A DNA stretch of 64,000 bases from the NCBI GenBank assembly GCA_902538255.1, contig CACBEJ010000001.1, forward strand, positions 62,001-126,000, read 5' to 3'. The DNA is from an uncultured Pelagibacteraceae bacterium. Lineage in GTDB: Bacteria > Pseudomonadota > Alphaproteobacteria > Pelagibacterales > Pelagibacteraceae. Below, in pieces: positions 1-9,466 of the stretch; the first letter of the stretch is position 1; the number at the start of each line of letters is the position of its first letter. Under the pieces are notes generated by a model that saw only the letters and a list, made by a program, of their open reading frames with translations, ran no database searches and was not told the DNA's origin. A program made the translations under genes and the position numbers.

Positions 1-323
1 AAAAAAATTTGATGGAGGAATATAAAAAAATTGCAAATGTTACTAAAAAAATTGATCCAGATGCTCCACATGATGTTATTTTAGTTCTGGACGCAACCTC
101 GGGGCAAAATGTTATTAATCAAGTTGAAGAATTTAATAAAATTATTCCAATAACTGGTCTTATTATGACAAAATTAGATGGCACAGCAAAAGGAGGTATT
201 CTTCTAGCTGTTGCTAAGAAATATAAACTACCAATTATTGCACTTGGATTAGGTGAAAAAGAAGATGATTTACAAATTTTTGAGGCTGAAAAATTTGCAG
301 AAGCATTTACTCAAATTAATTAA
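1..323 (+). CDS. ftsY: Signal recognition particle receptor FtsY, C-terminal part (5' truncated by window)
   Basis: Frame open from window start; DVILVLDATSGQN...GLIMTKLDGTAKGG...PIIALGLGEKEDDLQIF is the SRP GTPase NG-domain C-terminus. Confidence 0.93.
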   Translation, partial: KNLMEEYKKIANVTKKIDPDAPHDVILVLDATSGQNVINQVEEFNKIIPITGLIMTKLDGTAKGGILLAVAKKYKLPIIALGLGEKEDDLQIFEAEKFAEAFTQIN

Positions 324-880
324 TTAAGGTACTAGAAATTAGAGGTTTATAAAAACTACATTTATAATGTTCTTTAAATTCATAGTGTCCACAATTTTTA
401 GCTATCGAAGAAATAATAAAATCAAATTTTCCATTTACAGGATAAAGCTCTAACTTTTTTTCAACAATATCAAATTTAAAATTAGCTTTTAGACTTTTTT
501 ACAGCACTAATCATCACCAAAGTTTTGTTATCTTTTAAAAGATAATATGCAAAATCATCTGGAAAAACTGGGAAATCATACTCTTGCAAAAAATATTTTG
601 CTGTTTTGGGAAACCATTCATAAGAAATTAATGGCAAGGACTCTTTCGTTTTGTAGTTATAAATATAAAGATCTTTTGGAAAATCATTAATATAATTTGA
701 ATTTTCTCCTCGAGCCATGACAGCTTTTTCACGGGTTTTAAAATATAATGCAAAATTTTCATCGTGCGAATTCATTTGATCAATATGAAAAAGGCTGTCT
801 ACAGATGCTAAATTTTCTTTGGCATTTGATAAATTATTTAAAGAAAAAAGAACAATAAAAAATAAGAAAAAATTTTTCAT
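316..880 (-). pseudogene. Putative exported protein, apparently frameshifted (intact ORF 482..880; same-strand coding continues in another frame to 316)
   Basis: ORF 482..880 has a signal-like N-terminus MKNFFLFFIVLFSLNNLSNA. Removing one A from the A6 run (T6 at 495-500 on + strand) extends it as ..VKSLKANFKFDIVEKKLELYPVNGKFDFIISSIAKNCGHYEFKEHYKCSFYKPLISSTLIN*. Confidence 0.55.
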
Positions 881-928
881 AGATTAACCTAAAAAAAAAA
901 TTTGAATTATCTTTGTTTAGATTATGGC

Positions 929-1747
929 TTAATTTAAACTATCAACAAACGATTTTAGGGCTAATACAAGTTTATCATCATATTCCATCATATGATCGTC
1001 ATATTTTGTAAAATATGAATATTTAGGTTCACTTGCTAAATTAAAAATTTTTTTACCCATCCAAAATGGAACTATTTGGTCAGCCTCACCATGCATTACT
1101 AATACTGGAATATTAATATTTTTAATTTTTTCATTATTTTCATACTTATCTTTTAAAATCAAACCAACCGGAATATATGGATAAAAATTTTTCGCAGCTT
1201 CTATCATTGATGTGAAGGGCGTTTCTAAGATTAATCCTGCAAAATTTTTATTCTGAGTAACTTCGGTCGCAATGCCAGTTCCTAATGACTCTCCATAAAT
1301 AATTATATCTTCTTCTTTTAGACCTTTTTCTTTAAGCCAGTTTATTGCACTAGCACCATCTGTATAAAGACCCTCCTCACTTGGTTTTCCTTTATTGCCG
1401 CTGAACCCTCTCCATGCAATAATTAAAAAATTAACATCCATGTCTTTAAAATGATTTAACTTATGGATTCTGTTTTCAAGTGTCCCTGCATTTCCGTGAA
1501 AATAAACTATTGTTTTATAACTATTTAAATTTTTATTATGAAACCAGCCTAAAAGATTAATATTATCTGTTGTTTTGATAGTAACTTTTTCAATTTTAAC
1601 TTCTAAATTATCTCCAGAATAATTATTTTCATCAGGATGATACATTAAATTTCTTTGAAAAAAGAATAAGAAAATTAAAACGATTAAGTAAATAGCAGTA
1701 ATACCAATTAATAATTCCAAAAAAAAATTCCTACGTTTTATTTTCAT
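929..1747 (-). CDS. Alpha/beta hydrolase (BEM46/YqkD-like serine hydrolase)
   Basis: YFHGNAGTLENR, GESLGTGIA nucleophile elbow, VMHGEADQIVP, N-terminal TM. Confidence 0.85.
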   Translation of the reverse strand: MKIKRRNFFLELLIGITAIYLIVLIFLFFFQRNLMYHPDENNYSGDNLEVKIEKVTIKTTDNINLLGWFHNKNLNSYKTIVYFHGNAGTLENRIHKLNHFKDMDVNFLIIAWRGFSGNKGKPSEEGLYTDGASAINWLKEKGLKEEDIIIYGESLGTGIATEVTQNKNFAGLILETPFTSMIEAAKNFYPYIPVGLILKDKYENNEKIKNINIPVLVMHGEADQIVPFWMGKKIFNLASEPKYSYFTKYDDHMMEYDDKLVLALKSFVDSLN

Positions 1748-2969
1748 ATTTTTTTCTATTTAATATTAAAAAAAATATATAAGAAATAATACTTAAGATT
1801 AAGAAAACTGAAAAAGCTGATTTAAAAGCAAATACTTCTGCATGACCCATCCCTTTAACAATATCAATTACTAAACCCATTAGCCATTGCATTATGAATG
1901 TTCCTGCAAATATTAATAAATTGAATGAAGTTAGTGCTTTACCAGCAGAATAACCCGAAAAAGAAAGGCCCACAGCCGGCTGTGTAACTGATAAAAAAAT
2001 TGAACTTAAAATAAATAAAGTTATGTAAAAAGCTCCAGCTTTTGAACCTAATAAAATTATCACTAACATTACAGAAAAACTAATTGGCAAACCTAATTTA
2101 AGTATTCTTTTAGCGCTAAACCCTATTCCTGAAATTTTTGGTAAAAAATAACCCCACAAAAAAAAGGATACCAACATAGTTACATTGATCCAAAATAATC
2201 CTGTAGCGCTCTGAAGTGGTGTATAGCCAGCAACTCTAGTCATCCATGGGCCTGCCCATAAAGTTTGTATAGCCATTAAGCCCCCATAATTAAATAAACC
2301 CATTGGAATTACACTTATAAAAAATCGATTTTTCCAAACTTCTGATAAAGTTCCAGTATTACTTGGCTCTTCTAACTCTTTATTTTTAGTTAAATTCCAT
2401 TTTGGGATGAAAACTAACATTAAAAAAATACTAATTAAAATTAAGATAGCGATGCCAGCAAATATCCATCTCCAACCGAAACTAGGTAATAAAAGTTGTA
2501 CAGGCAATGTGGATGACAAAAAACCTAATGATGCAATCATTAACATCCATGAGTTTGCTCTTTGTTGTTGATTTTCTGCATACCATATTCTGTAACCTGT
2601 TAACGGAGCCATCAAACAAGCACTTACACCTACACCAATTAGAATTCGTGAAACTAATAATCCCGAAAAGCTTTCAGCTAAAGCAAATGATCCTGTTCCA
2701 ACTAATGCGATAAATAAAAAAGAAGAGACAATTTTTTTTGGTCCATATTTATCTAACAAATATCCAAGCGGTATTTGCATACAAGCAAAACCCAAAAAAT
2801 AACCTCCAGCTAATAAACCTAAATCAGCTGCTAATAAATTAAATTCTGAGGTTAATACTGGTGAAAGTGTTGCGGTAATTGCACGTAACAAACATGATAA
2901 AAAATAACCAAATGCAAATACAAAAAAAACAATAATAGCCTGTTTTTTTGGTAAAATATAATTTTCCAT
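1731..2969 (-). CDS. MFS transporter
   Basis: 12-TM pattern; PLGYLLDKYGPKK loop 2-3 motif. Confidence 0.85.
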   Translation of the reverse strand: MENYILPKKQAIIVFFVFAFGYFLSCLLRAITATLSPVLTSEFNLLAADLGLLAGGYFLGFACMQIPLGYLLDKYGPKKIVSSFLFIALVGTGSFALAESFSGLLVSRILIGVGVSACLMAPLTGYRIWYAENQQQRANSWMLMIASLGFLSSTLPVQLLLPSFGWRWIFAGIAILILISIFLMLVFIPKWNLTKNKELEEPSNTGTLSEVWKNRFFISVIPMGLFNYGGLMAIQTLWAGPWMTRVAGYTPLQSATGLFWINVTMLVSFFLWGYFLPKISGIGFSAKRILKLGLPISFSVMLVIILLGSKAGAFYITLFILSSIFLSVTQPAVGLSFSGYSAGKALTSFNLLIFAGTFIMQWLMGLVIDIVKGMGHAEVFAFKSAFSVFLILSIISYIFFLILNRKKYENKT

Positions 2970-2972
2970 TAA

Positions 2973-5624
2973 TTAAAAGTTTAAAGATATATCTCTATGA
3001 ACTGAGTTACACCTAGCAACAAATTTAGCTTGTTCTTTAGTTAATCTGTTTTGAAGTCTAAGACCAATATTATGTTTGATAACATCATTATATTTAATTA
3101 ATTCAGGCATCAAATTCTTATTAGCATCATCTCTCCACGAAACTTCTAATTTGAAAAGATCAAAAGTCTCTGAACTTACTTCAGACAATTTTTGCTCATC
3201 TACTTCATCATTATCTATAACAGATATTAGGTCATCTAATTTATTTGCAAATTCTTCTGTTCCAGAAATTTCTCCTAGTTTTTCAAAAAGATTATCAATT
3301 ACTGATATTGAGTTTTCGTAATTTTTATTATCAATATTATATTTTAATTCTTTTATTTCTGATGAAAGTTCTTTTAATTTTTCATTATCATTTATAAACA
3401 TTACTATTTGATCCAGAGTTTCATAAGCTTCATCAACATTTTTTCTATATCTCTTGGTTCTTGTATTTTTTGCTTTATGTAATATTTCAAACTCTCCATT
3501 TTTAGTTTTCCAGCTTTCAGGAATTTTATTTTGAAGTTCTTTTATTTCTAGCTCGTAATTCTCAATTTTTAATTCTAATTTATTTTTAGCTGATAAATTA
3601 TCTTCGTCTAAGTTTCTAATTTCAGCTTTTAATTTTTTTATTTTTTGGTCAATTTTTCTAACTTTTTTCTGAATTTTTCTTACATTGAAATGAAGATCTT
3701 TATAATCTTTTGTAAATAAATCGTATTCTTGCTCAGTTTTTTGTAATTTTTTAACTATAGCAAAAGTTCCTAAAGCATTATCAAAATGCTCTTCAAAGAT
3801 ATCTAATTTATCTACTGGAAGATTTGCTGGAGTTAATTTCTGCATATTCTTAATTGCATTTGTAATTTTTTGTTCTTCATTATTATAAATTGCAAATTTA
3901 TATTCTTGTAAGCAATATTGAAGTTTTGGATTCATTGGTGGTGGAGCTACATTAGATGTTAAATATGTTCTCGCTGGTAAATAATTAACCAATGTAGGAT
4001 AGAAACCAACAATTCCAAGACCTATCAATTGTAAAATAATAAACGGAACAACTCCTTTCCAAATATTTAAAGTAGTGACAAGTTTTGAAGCTACACCTTT
4101 TAAGTAAAATAATGCAAAACCAAATGGTGGAGTTAAAAATGAAGTTTGTAAATTTACCCCAATCATAACACCAAGCCAAATTGCACTTACATTCGCACCT
4201 GGTTCTGCTAATAATATAGGAGCAATAATAGGTACAACAACCACAGCTATTTCAATAAAATCAAGAAAGAAACCTAATAAAAAGATAACTACCATTACAA
4301 CGACGAACTGAGTCCAAAACCCTCCTGGTAAATCTTGAAGAAAGTCTCTTACTAACTCTTCACCTCCAAATGCTCTAAATCCAGAGGTTAGCATTGCTGC
4401 TCCAAGTAGAATTATAAATACCATTGAGGTAGTTACACAAGTTTCTACAACAACTTCTTTTAAAACATCATCTATTTTAAATGCTCTCCAAAAACTCCAT
4501 ACAACACTAGCTAAAAATGTAATTGTAAAAAATAATGCAATTAATATTGCGCCTAGATCTCTAGTGTCAACAGCTTTAATATTTAAGTTGTAATTTTTAG
4601 ATAAAAAATAAATTGGAATTAAAGATACAATTGCAATTATTATTGGATAATAAGCGTTCTTTTTACCTTGATGTAATCGATAGCCTGCCATCATTGTTGC
4701 ACCAATAGCACCTATTGATCCAGCCTGATTTACAGTAGCAATACCCATAAGTATAGATCCTAAAACTGCAAAGATTAGAGCAAGTGGTGGAATAATTACT
4801 AATATAACTTTGATCCAAAATTTAGTGTCAAAATTTCCTTTGAACGGGACAGGAGGAGCTGCTTTTGGGTTTAATCTTGCGTACACAAATATGTAAAGCA
4901 TATACAAACCAACCAAAACTAATCCTGGTAATAATGCTCCTAAAAACATATCTCCAGCTGAAGTAGACCCTACTCTAAATTCTCCAGGCATATTAAATTC
5001 GCCAGTTAAAATTTTATAATCAGTCTGACGCATAGTATTTGCAACGTCAGCGGCACTTGCCAATTGATCAGCAATGATAATTAAGACAATTGAAGGAGGT
5101 ATAATTTGACCAAGTGTTCCAGAGGAACAAACAATTCCACTTGCTAATCTTTTGTCATATTTATTATTTAGCATTGTGGGTAAGGAAATTAGTCCCATTG
5201 CAATTACTGTTGCTCCAACTATTCCAGTTGTTGCTGCAAGTAATGCACCAACAAAGATAACAGAAATACCTAGTCCTCCTGGAATTGGTCCAAATAGTTG
5301 TCCCATAGTAACTAAAAGGTCTTCTGCAATTTTTGATTTTTGCAACATTATCCCCATAAAGATAAACAATGGGATAGCAATTAAGGTGTCAGTTTCTACA
5401 TCCCAATAATTACTCCTAAAATTAGTAATACCAGCGGTTAACCATTCTTTAGGCCCATCAACAGCAAAATAAGCACTGGGGTCTCCTGCAAATAAATAAC
5501 CGAAAAAAGCAGCTAATCCTATTGAAATTATTGCTGATCCAGGTAATGCAAAAGCTACTGGAAAACCAGATGCCAAAGCTCCAATCATTATAATTACCAG
5601 TAAAGCTAAAAATAAATGTTCCAT
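2973..5624 (-). CDS. TRAP transporter large permease (DctM family) with a long coiled-coil C-terminal extension
   Basis: DctM motifs (ALPGSAI, GGLGISVIFVGALLAATTGIVGATV, SGTLGQIIPPSI, LQTSFLTPPFGFALFYLKGV); about 330 aa of charged helical sequence follows the last TM. Confidence 0.88.
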   Translation of the reverse strand: MEHLFLALLVIIMIGALASGFPVAFALPGSAIISIGLAAFFGYLFAGDPSAYFAVDGPKEWLTAGITNFRSNYWDVETDTLIAIPLFIFMGIMLQKSKIAEDLLVTMGQLFGPIPGGLGISVIFVGALLAATTGIVGATVIAMGLISLPTMLNNKYDKRLASGIVCSSGTLGQIIPPSIVLIIIADQLASAADVANTMRQTDYKILTGEFNMPGEFRVGSTSAGDMFLGALLPGLVLVGLYMLYIFVYARLNPKAAPPVPFKGNFDTKFWIKVILVIIPPLALIFAVLGSILMGIATVNQAGSIGAIGATMMAGYRLHQGKKNAYYPIIIAIVSLIPIYFLSKNYNLNIKAVDTRDLGAILIALFFTITFLASVVWSFWRAFKIDDVLKEVVVETCVTTSMVFIILLGAAMLTSGFRAFGGEELVRDFLQDLPGGFWTQFVVVMVVIFLLGFFLDFIEIAVVVVPIIAPILLAEPGANVSAIWLGVMIGVNLQTSFLTPPFGFALFYLKGVASKLVTTLNIWKGVVPFIILQLIGLGIVGFYPTLVNYLPARTYLTSNVAPPPMNPKLQYCLQEYKFAIYNNEEQKITNAIKNMQKLTPANLPVDKLDIFEEHFDNALGTFAIVKKLQKTEQEYDLFTKDYKDLHFNVRKIQKKVRKIDQKIKKLKAEIRNLDEDNLSAKNKLELKIENYELEIKELQNKIPESWKTKNGEFEILHKAKNTRTKRYRKNVDEAYETLDQIVMFINDNEKLKELSSEIKELKYNIDNKNYENSISVIDNLFEKLGEISGTEEFANKLDDLISVIDNDEVDEQKLSEVSSETFDLFKLEVSWRDDANKNLMPELIKYNDVIKHNIGLRLQNRLTKEQAKFVARCNSVHRDISLNF

Positions 5625-5627
5625 TAT

Positions 5628-6611
5628 TTAATTCTTTAAAAGTTTGTGACTACTACTCATAAAGTAACTTGTGAATTGAGTTAACATACTTACTGCAAAT
5701 ACTGCTAAGTAAACTGCCATTAAATAAAGTAAATATAATCCATTCGAACCTTGCTGAGTAATTTCAAATGAAATTACCGGACCATTAATGATACTAGCTT
5801 TACCACCCATACCCAAAAATATAACTATCAAACATAAAGGAATGCCTAAAATGAGAGATCCAATTGCATTCGTCCATGCCTTCTTTCTCTCACTAAAATT
5901 AGCATACAAAACATCAACCCTTACATGACCTTCGTGAATTAATGCATATGCACTTGCAAAAAGATAAAGTGCAGCATACCAAAAACGAACAAGATCTCCT
6001 TGAAAAGCTTGTTCATATTGGAATATAAATCTTGATACAACTATCAAGAATTCACTTCCAACTACTAAAACTGCTAACCAAATAAATCCTACAGATCTTG
6101 TGAAATAACCAATTATAAAAGAAGCTAAAATAAGAGGGAAATGTATATATGTAATCCTGAATGCGGGTTTTACTAAATTAATTTTAACTTGTTCCCCAAA
6201 AATTGGCTCAACCAATTTTTCTACAACCATAAATGAGATTAAAAAATCTGCTACTCCAACAATTAGCACTGCCCAGAATGAAGATCTTATAATATATGCT
6301 GTTATTTTTTTTAGTATCTCTGAGTCTGTTTGTAATGTTTGTTTTAAGGAATTTAAAACAAATATTATAACTCCTATAAAAGATAAAAAATAAAATAATA
6401 ATTGAATATACGACAAAATCATCGCAAGTCCCTCTAAAGGTTCATTTAATTTTTTAAATCCAAATATTTCATAATGAGAAAATAGTTTTTTAACTCCTGG
6501 CCAATCAAACCAAACTGTTAAAACATTATTTATTAAAAAAATTAATGTTAATGTTAAGATAGAATAACTAAATATTCTTATTAAAATAGATAAGTTTTTT
6601 TTCTCAATCAT
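5628..6611 (-). CDS. TRAP transporter small permease (DctQ family, long variant)
   Basis: Position between DctP and DctM; FWYAALYLFASAYALIHEGHVRVDVLYANFSERKKAW is DctQ-like. Confidence 0.85.
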   Translation of the reverse strand: MIEKKNLSILIRIFSYSILTLTLIFLINNVLTVWFDWPGVKKLFSHYEIFGFKKLNEPLEGLAMILSYIQLLFYFLSFIGVIIFVLNSLKQTLQTDSEILKKITAYIIRSSFWAVLIVGVADFLISFMVVEKLVEPIFGEQVKINLVKPAFRITYIHFPLILASFIIGYFTRSVGFIWLAVLVVGSEFLIVVSRFIFQYEQAFQGDLVRFWYAALYLFASAYALIHEGHVRVDVLYANFSERKKAWTNAIGSLILGIPLCLIVIFLGMGGKASIINGPVISFEITQQGSNGLYLLYLMAVYLAVFAVSMLTQFTSYFMSSSHKLLKN

Positions 6612-6640
6612 ATGACAAAACTTTTAATGGTATATAAAAA

Positions 6641-6662
6641 GAGGGCCCATTTAAGGGCCCTC
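6641..6662 (-). terminator. GC-rich hairpin followed by U tract on minus strand, between dctP and dctQ
   Basis: GAGGGCCC-ATTTAA-GGGCCCTC, perfect 8-bp stem; minus-strand RNA continues UUUUUAUAUA. Confidence 0.8.
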
Positions 6663-6682
6663 TAGTATTAATTAGAATTAAA

Positions 6683-7816
6683 TTATACTCCTAATGCTCT
6701 ATTTCTTTGAGAAATGTACGGTGAATCAGACAAGTTTGTCCAAGCACCTATTTCTTTTCGTCCTTTAACAAAAGCAGCATGCACTTTCTGAGCAAGGGCA
6801 CTATGTTGCTGAACTTCGTCAAAAACTTCTGCAGCACCTTTAGCAAAAGCGTCATAAACTTTATCGTTAAACTTCTCAAGCTTAACTCCATTTTCGTTTA
6901 CTAAACGATCTAGTGCTGCTCCATTTTTTGCATTATATTCCGCCATAGTAGTTGTATCAGCCCAATCACAAGCAGTTTTTATAATCAACTGATCTGACTT
7001 AGTTAGACTTGTGAACCAAGATTTATTTACACCACAACATAGGGTTGATCCTGGTTCGTGCATACCTGGATAATAATAATACTTGGCTGCTTCATAAAAC
7101 TTGAAAGCCTCATCATTCCAAGGTCCTACCCATTCAGTAGCATCAATTGCACCAGACACAAGGTTTTCATAAATTTGTCCACCTGGAAGTGAAATTGGAG
7201 AACCACCAAGTTTTCCAAGTACTTGTCCACCTAAACCAGGCATACGCATTTTTAAACCCTTAATATCATTAGCTGATCTAATTTTTTTGTTAAACCAACC
7301 ACCCATTTGCACTCCGGTGTTACCAGCAGCGAAACTTTGTGTTCCGAAATCATCAGTCAATTCATCCCACAGCTCTTGTCCACCAGCAAATTTTAACCAC
7401 GCATTCATTTCAGCATATGTGAAACCAAATGGAACGGCAGTAAAATATCCAAATGCAGGGTGTTTTTTAACCCAATAGTAATCAGCACCATGATACATTT
7501 GAGAATTTCCTGAAGCAACTTCATCAAACGAGTCAAATGCTTTCACCCTTTCATTAGCAGCATAATAAGTAACTTGAATTCTACCGTCACTCATATCACT
7601 CAATCTTTGAGCAAGTCTTTGTGCACCAGTTCCAAGGCCTGGAAAATCTCTTGGCCAAGTAGCTACCATAGAAGCTTCTATTCTCTCTTTGGCAACAGCT
7701 GGAGCAGATAAAGATGATGCTGCAACAGCAGCAACACCTGTTGCAGCTGCAGTTTTAAAGAACTTTCTTCTTGAAGGTGATCTAGAAACCTTCAATGATT
7801 TTTTTTCTTTAATCAT
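6683..7816 (-). CDS. TRAP transporter solute-binding protein, TakP-like (2-oxoacid family), Tat-type signal
   Basis: SRRKFFKTAAATG twin-arginine signal; AWLKFAGGQELW, NTGVQMGGWFNK, MRMPGLGGQVLGKLGG, DATEWVGPWNDE, YYYYPGMHEPG resemble the TakP group. Confidence 0.85.
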   Translation of the reverse strand: MIKEKKSLKVSRSPSRRKFFKTAAATGVAAVAASSLSAPAVAKERIEASMVATWPRDFPGLGTGAQRLAQRLSDMSDGRIQVTYYAANERVKAFDSFDEVASGNSQMYHGADYYWVKKHPAFGYFTAVPFGFTYAEMNAWLKFAGGQELWDELTDDFGTQSFAAGNTGVQMGGWFNKKIRSANDIKGLKMRMPGLGGQVLGKLGGSPISLPGGQIYENLVSGAIDATEWVGPWNDEAFKFYEAAKYYYYPGMHEPGSTLCCGVNKSWFTSLTKSDQLIIKTACDWADTTTMAEYNAKNGAALDRLVNENGVKLEKFNDKVYDAFAKGAAEVFDEVQQHSALAQKVHAAFVKGRKEIGAWTNLSDSPYISQRNRALGV

Positions 7817-7857
7817 TAGTATCTCCTCTTCTTTGTTAATTAACTGTACAGATTAAA

Positions 7858-8121
7858 TTACAATTGAACGTTTAAGTCTAGACTAAACTTCCTATTGAAG
7901 AACATAATACAATCAGAGGTAGTAAATTTACGAATTATTAAATTTATTTTTTTGTCAAAAAAGGCTTCGTATAACATCATCGATATCGCAAGTATCATCA
8001 ATATGTAAACTGGTAAAACATCTTGAAAACCTATCATCATAGATCTTGTAAGTGTTGTTGCTAAACCTAAAAGAAAAAAGATTGCAAAAGAAAGTCCTAT
8101 TAGTTTTACAAGTTTATTCAT
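7858..8121 (-). CDS. Small hypothetical membrane protein (ORF track start 8145; MNKLVKLIG start at 8121 also plausible)
   Basis: Two predicted hydrophobic segments; located between amidase and TRAP operon. Confidence 0.5.
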   Translation of the reverse strand: MNKLVKLIGLSFAIFFLLGLATTLTRSMMIGFQDVLPVYILMILAISMMLYEAFFDKKINLIIRKFTTSDCIMFFNRKFSLDLNVQL

Positions 8122-9466
8122 TAAATTTCTCACTTTCCTTTTCAAGCCAACTAGAAACTCCTAAGAAACGATTGTCGTCATATTTCTCTCCAATAACTTG
8201 AATGCCTAATGGTAAATTATTTTCGCCTTGAAGTAAAGGAAGTGAAATACAAGGAGTTCCTAAGTAAGACCAAACTTTGTTGAAATCAGCTGATCCAGTA
8301 CTCTTAAAACCTTTTAAGGCAACACCAGGGCTTGACGGGGACAAAACGCCATGATAATCCTCGAATACTTCTTTATATGAATCATAACTTCTTTTCATAA
8401 AATCTATTGCTTCAGCATATTCTTTTGCAGTATGTTTTCTTCCATTTGCAATTGCATTTTGCATAATTTTTGAGAGTTTTGACTTATAATTTTTGTAATA
8501 ATCACTAAAATTATTTGCTAGATCAGTTTCATAAATTATTTGATGATATTTATGGATATCTTTGAAATAAGAAGGAGTGTCATGAACTTCGATGTTTTTT
8601 TTGAATGACTTTATAAAATATTCAAAAGCTTCCTTAGATTTTTTGTCAATTCTTTTCCAAAATTCAGTTTTATAAAATATGAATTTAGGTTCATACAAGG
8701 GACCTTTTTTTACAGAATTGACCATATTATGTGAAGAATAATAAACAGTGGCAGGATCATGGGAATCTTTTTTAATTAACTCTTTAACTAAATAAGCTAT
8801 GTCCTCAACTGTTTTTCCAAAAACTCCTAGATGGTCAAGTTTTTCAGAAGTTTTTAATACTCCATTTCTAGAAATTAAGCCAAATGACGGTTTGTATCCA
8901 ACAACACCACAATAAGATGCTGGTCTGATTATTGAGCCACCTGTTTGTGATCCAATTGAAAGTGGAGCCATATAAGATGCAATTACTGCAGCAGAACCAC
9001 TTGATGATCCCCCTGGTGTTCGTGAATAATCATGTGGGTTTTTTGTTTTAGAGGGATTTAAATATGCTAATTCTGTAGTAACTGTTTTACCCATCACAAT
9101 AGCCCCTGAAGATGTTAATAAATCAATTATTTCTGCATTTTGTGAATAAGATTTTCCTTTTCTTATTGGTGTTCCACATTCTGTAGGCATGTCTAAAGTA
9201 CCAACAATATCCTTAACAGCTACAGGAATACCATGTAACGGTCCAGTTGGTTTTCCAGATTTTTTGTAAGCATCAGATTCTTTTGCTTTTTCCAATAACA
9301 ATTCTTTGTCAAAAAAAGCCCAAGCATTTATATCTTTTTCAAACTTATTAATTCTTTGTATGTATGCTTCACATATCTCCACAGAAGTAATTTGAGAATT
9401 CGAAATTTTATTTATTAATTCTTCAACAGAAAAATTTATAACTTCATTCATCAACTTAGTTAGCAA
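8114..9466 (-). CDS. Amidase (amidase signature family)
   Basis: GIPVAVKDIVGT, TPGGSSSGSAAVIAS, SIGSQTGGSIIRPASYCGVVGYKPS (Ser-cisSer-Lys triad motifs). Confidence 0.92.
   Translation of the reverse strand: MLTKLMNEVINFSVEELINKISNSQITSVEICEAYIQRINKFEKDINAWAFFDKELLLEKAKESDAYKKSGKPTGPLHGIPVAVKDIVGTLDMPTECGTPIRKGKSYSQNAEIIDLLTSSGAIVMGKTVTTELAYLNPSKTKNPHDYSRTPGGSSSGSAAVIASYMAPLSIGSQTGGSIIRPASYCGVVGYKPSFGLISRNGVLKTSEKLDHLGVFGKTVEDIAYLVKELIKKDSHDPATVYYSSHNMVNSVKKGPLYEPKFIFYKTEFWKRIDKKSKEAFEYFIKSFKKNIEVHDTPSYFKDIHKYHQIIYETDLANNFSDYYKNYKSKLSKIMQNAIANGRKHTAKEYAEAIDFMKRSYDSYKEVFEDYHGVLSPSSPGVALKGFKSTGSADFNKVWSYLGTPCISLPLLQGENNLPLGIQVIGEKYDDNRFLGVSSWLEKESEKFNE

Noticed and set aside
482-503. Possible programmed -1 frameshift at GTA AAA AAG
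   Set aside because: A -1 slip gives only VKKV then stop; the open continuation needs +1, so a simple indel is more likely than classical -1 recoding.
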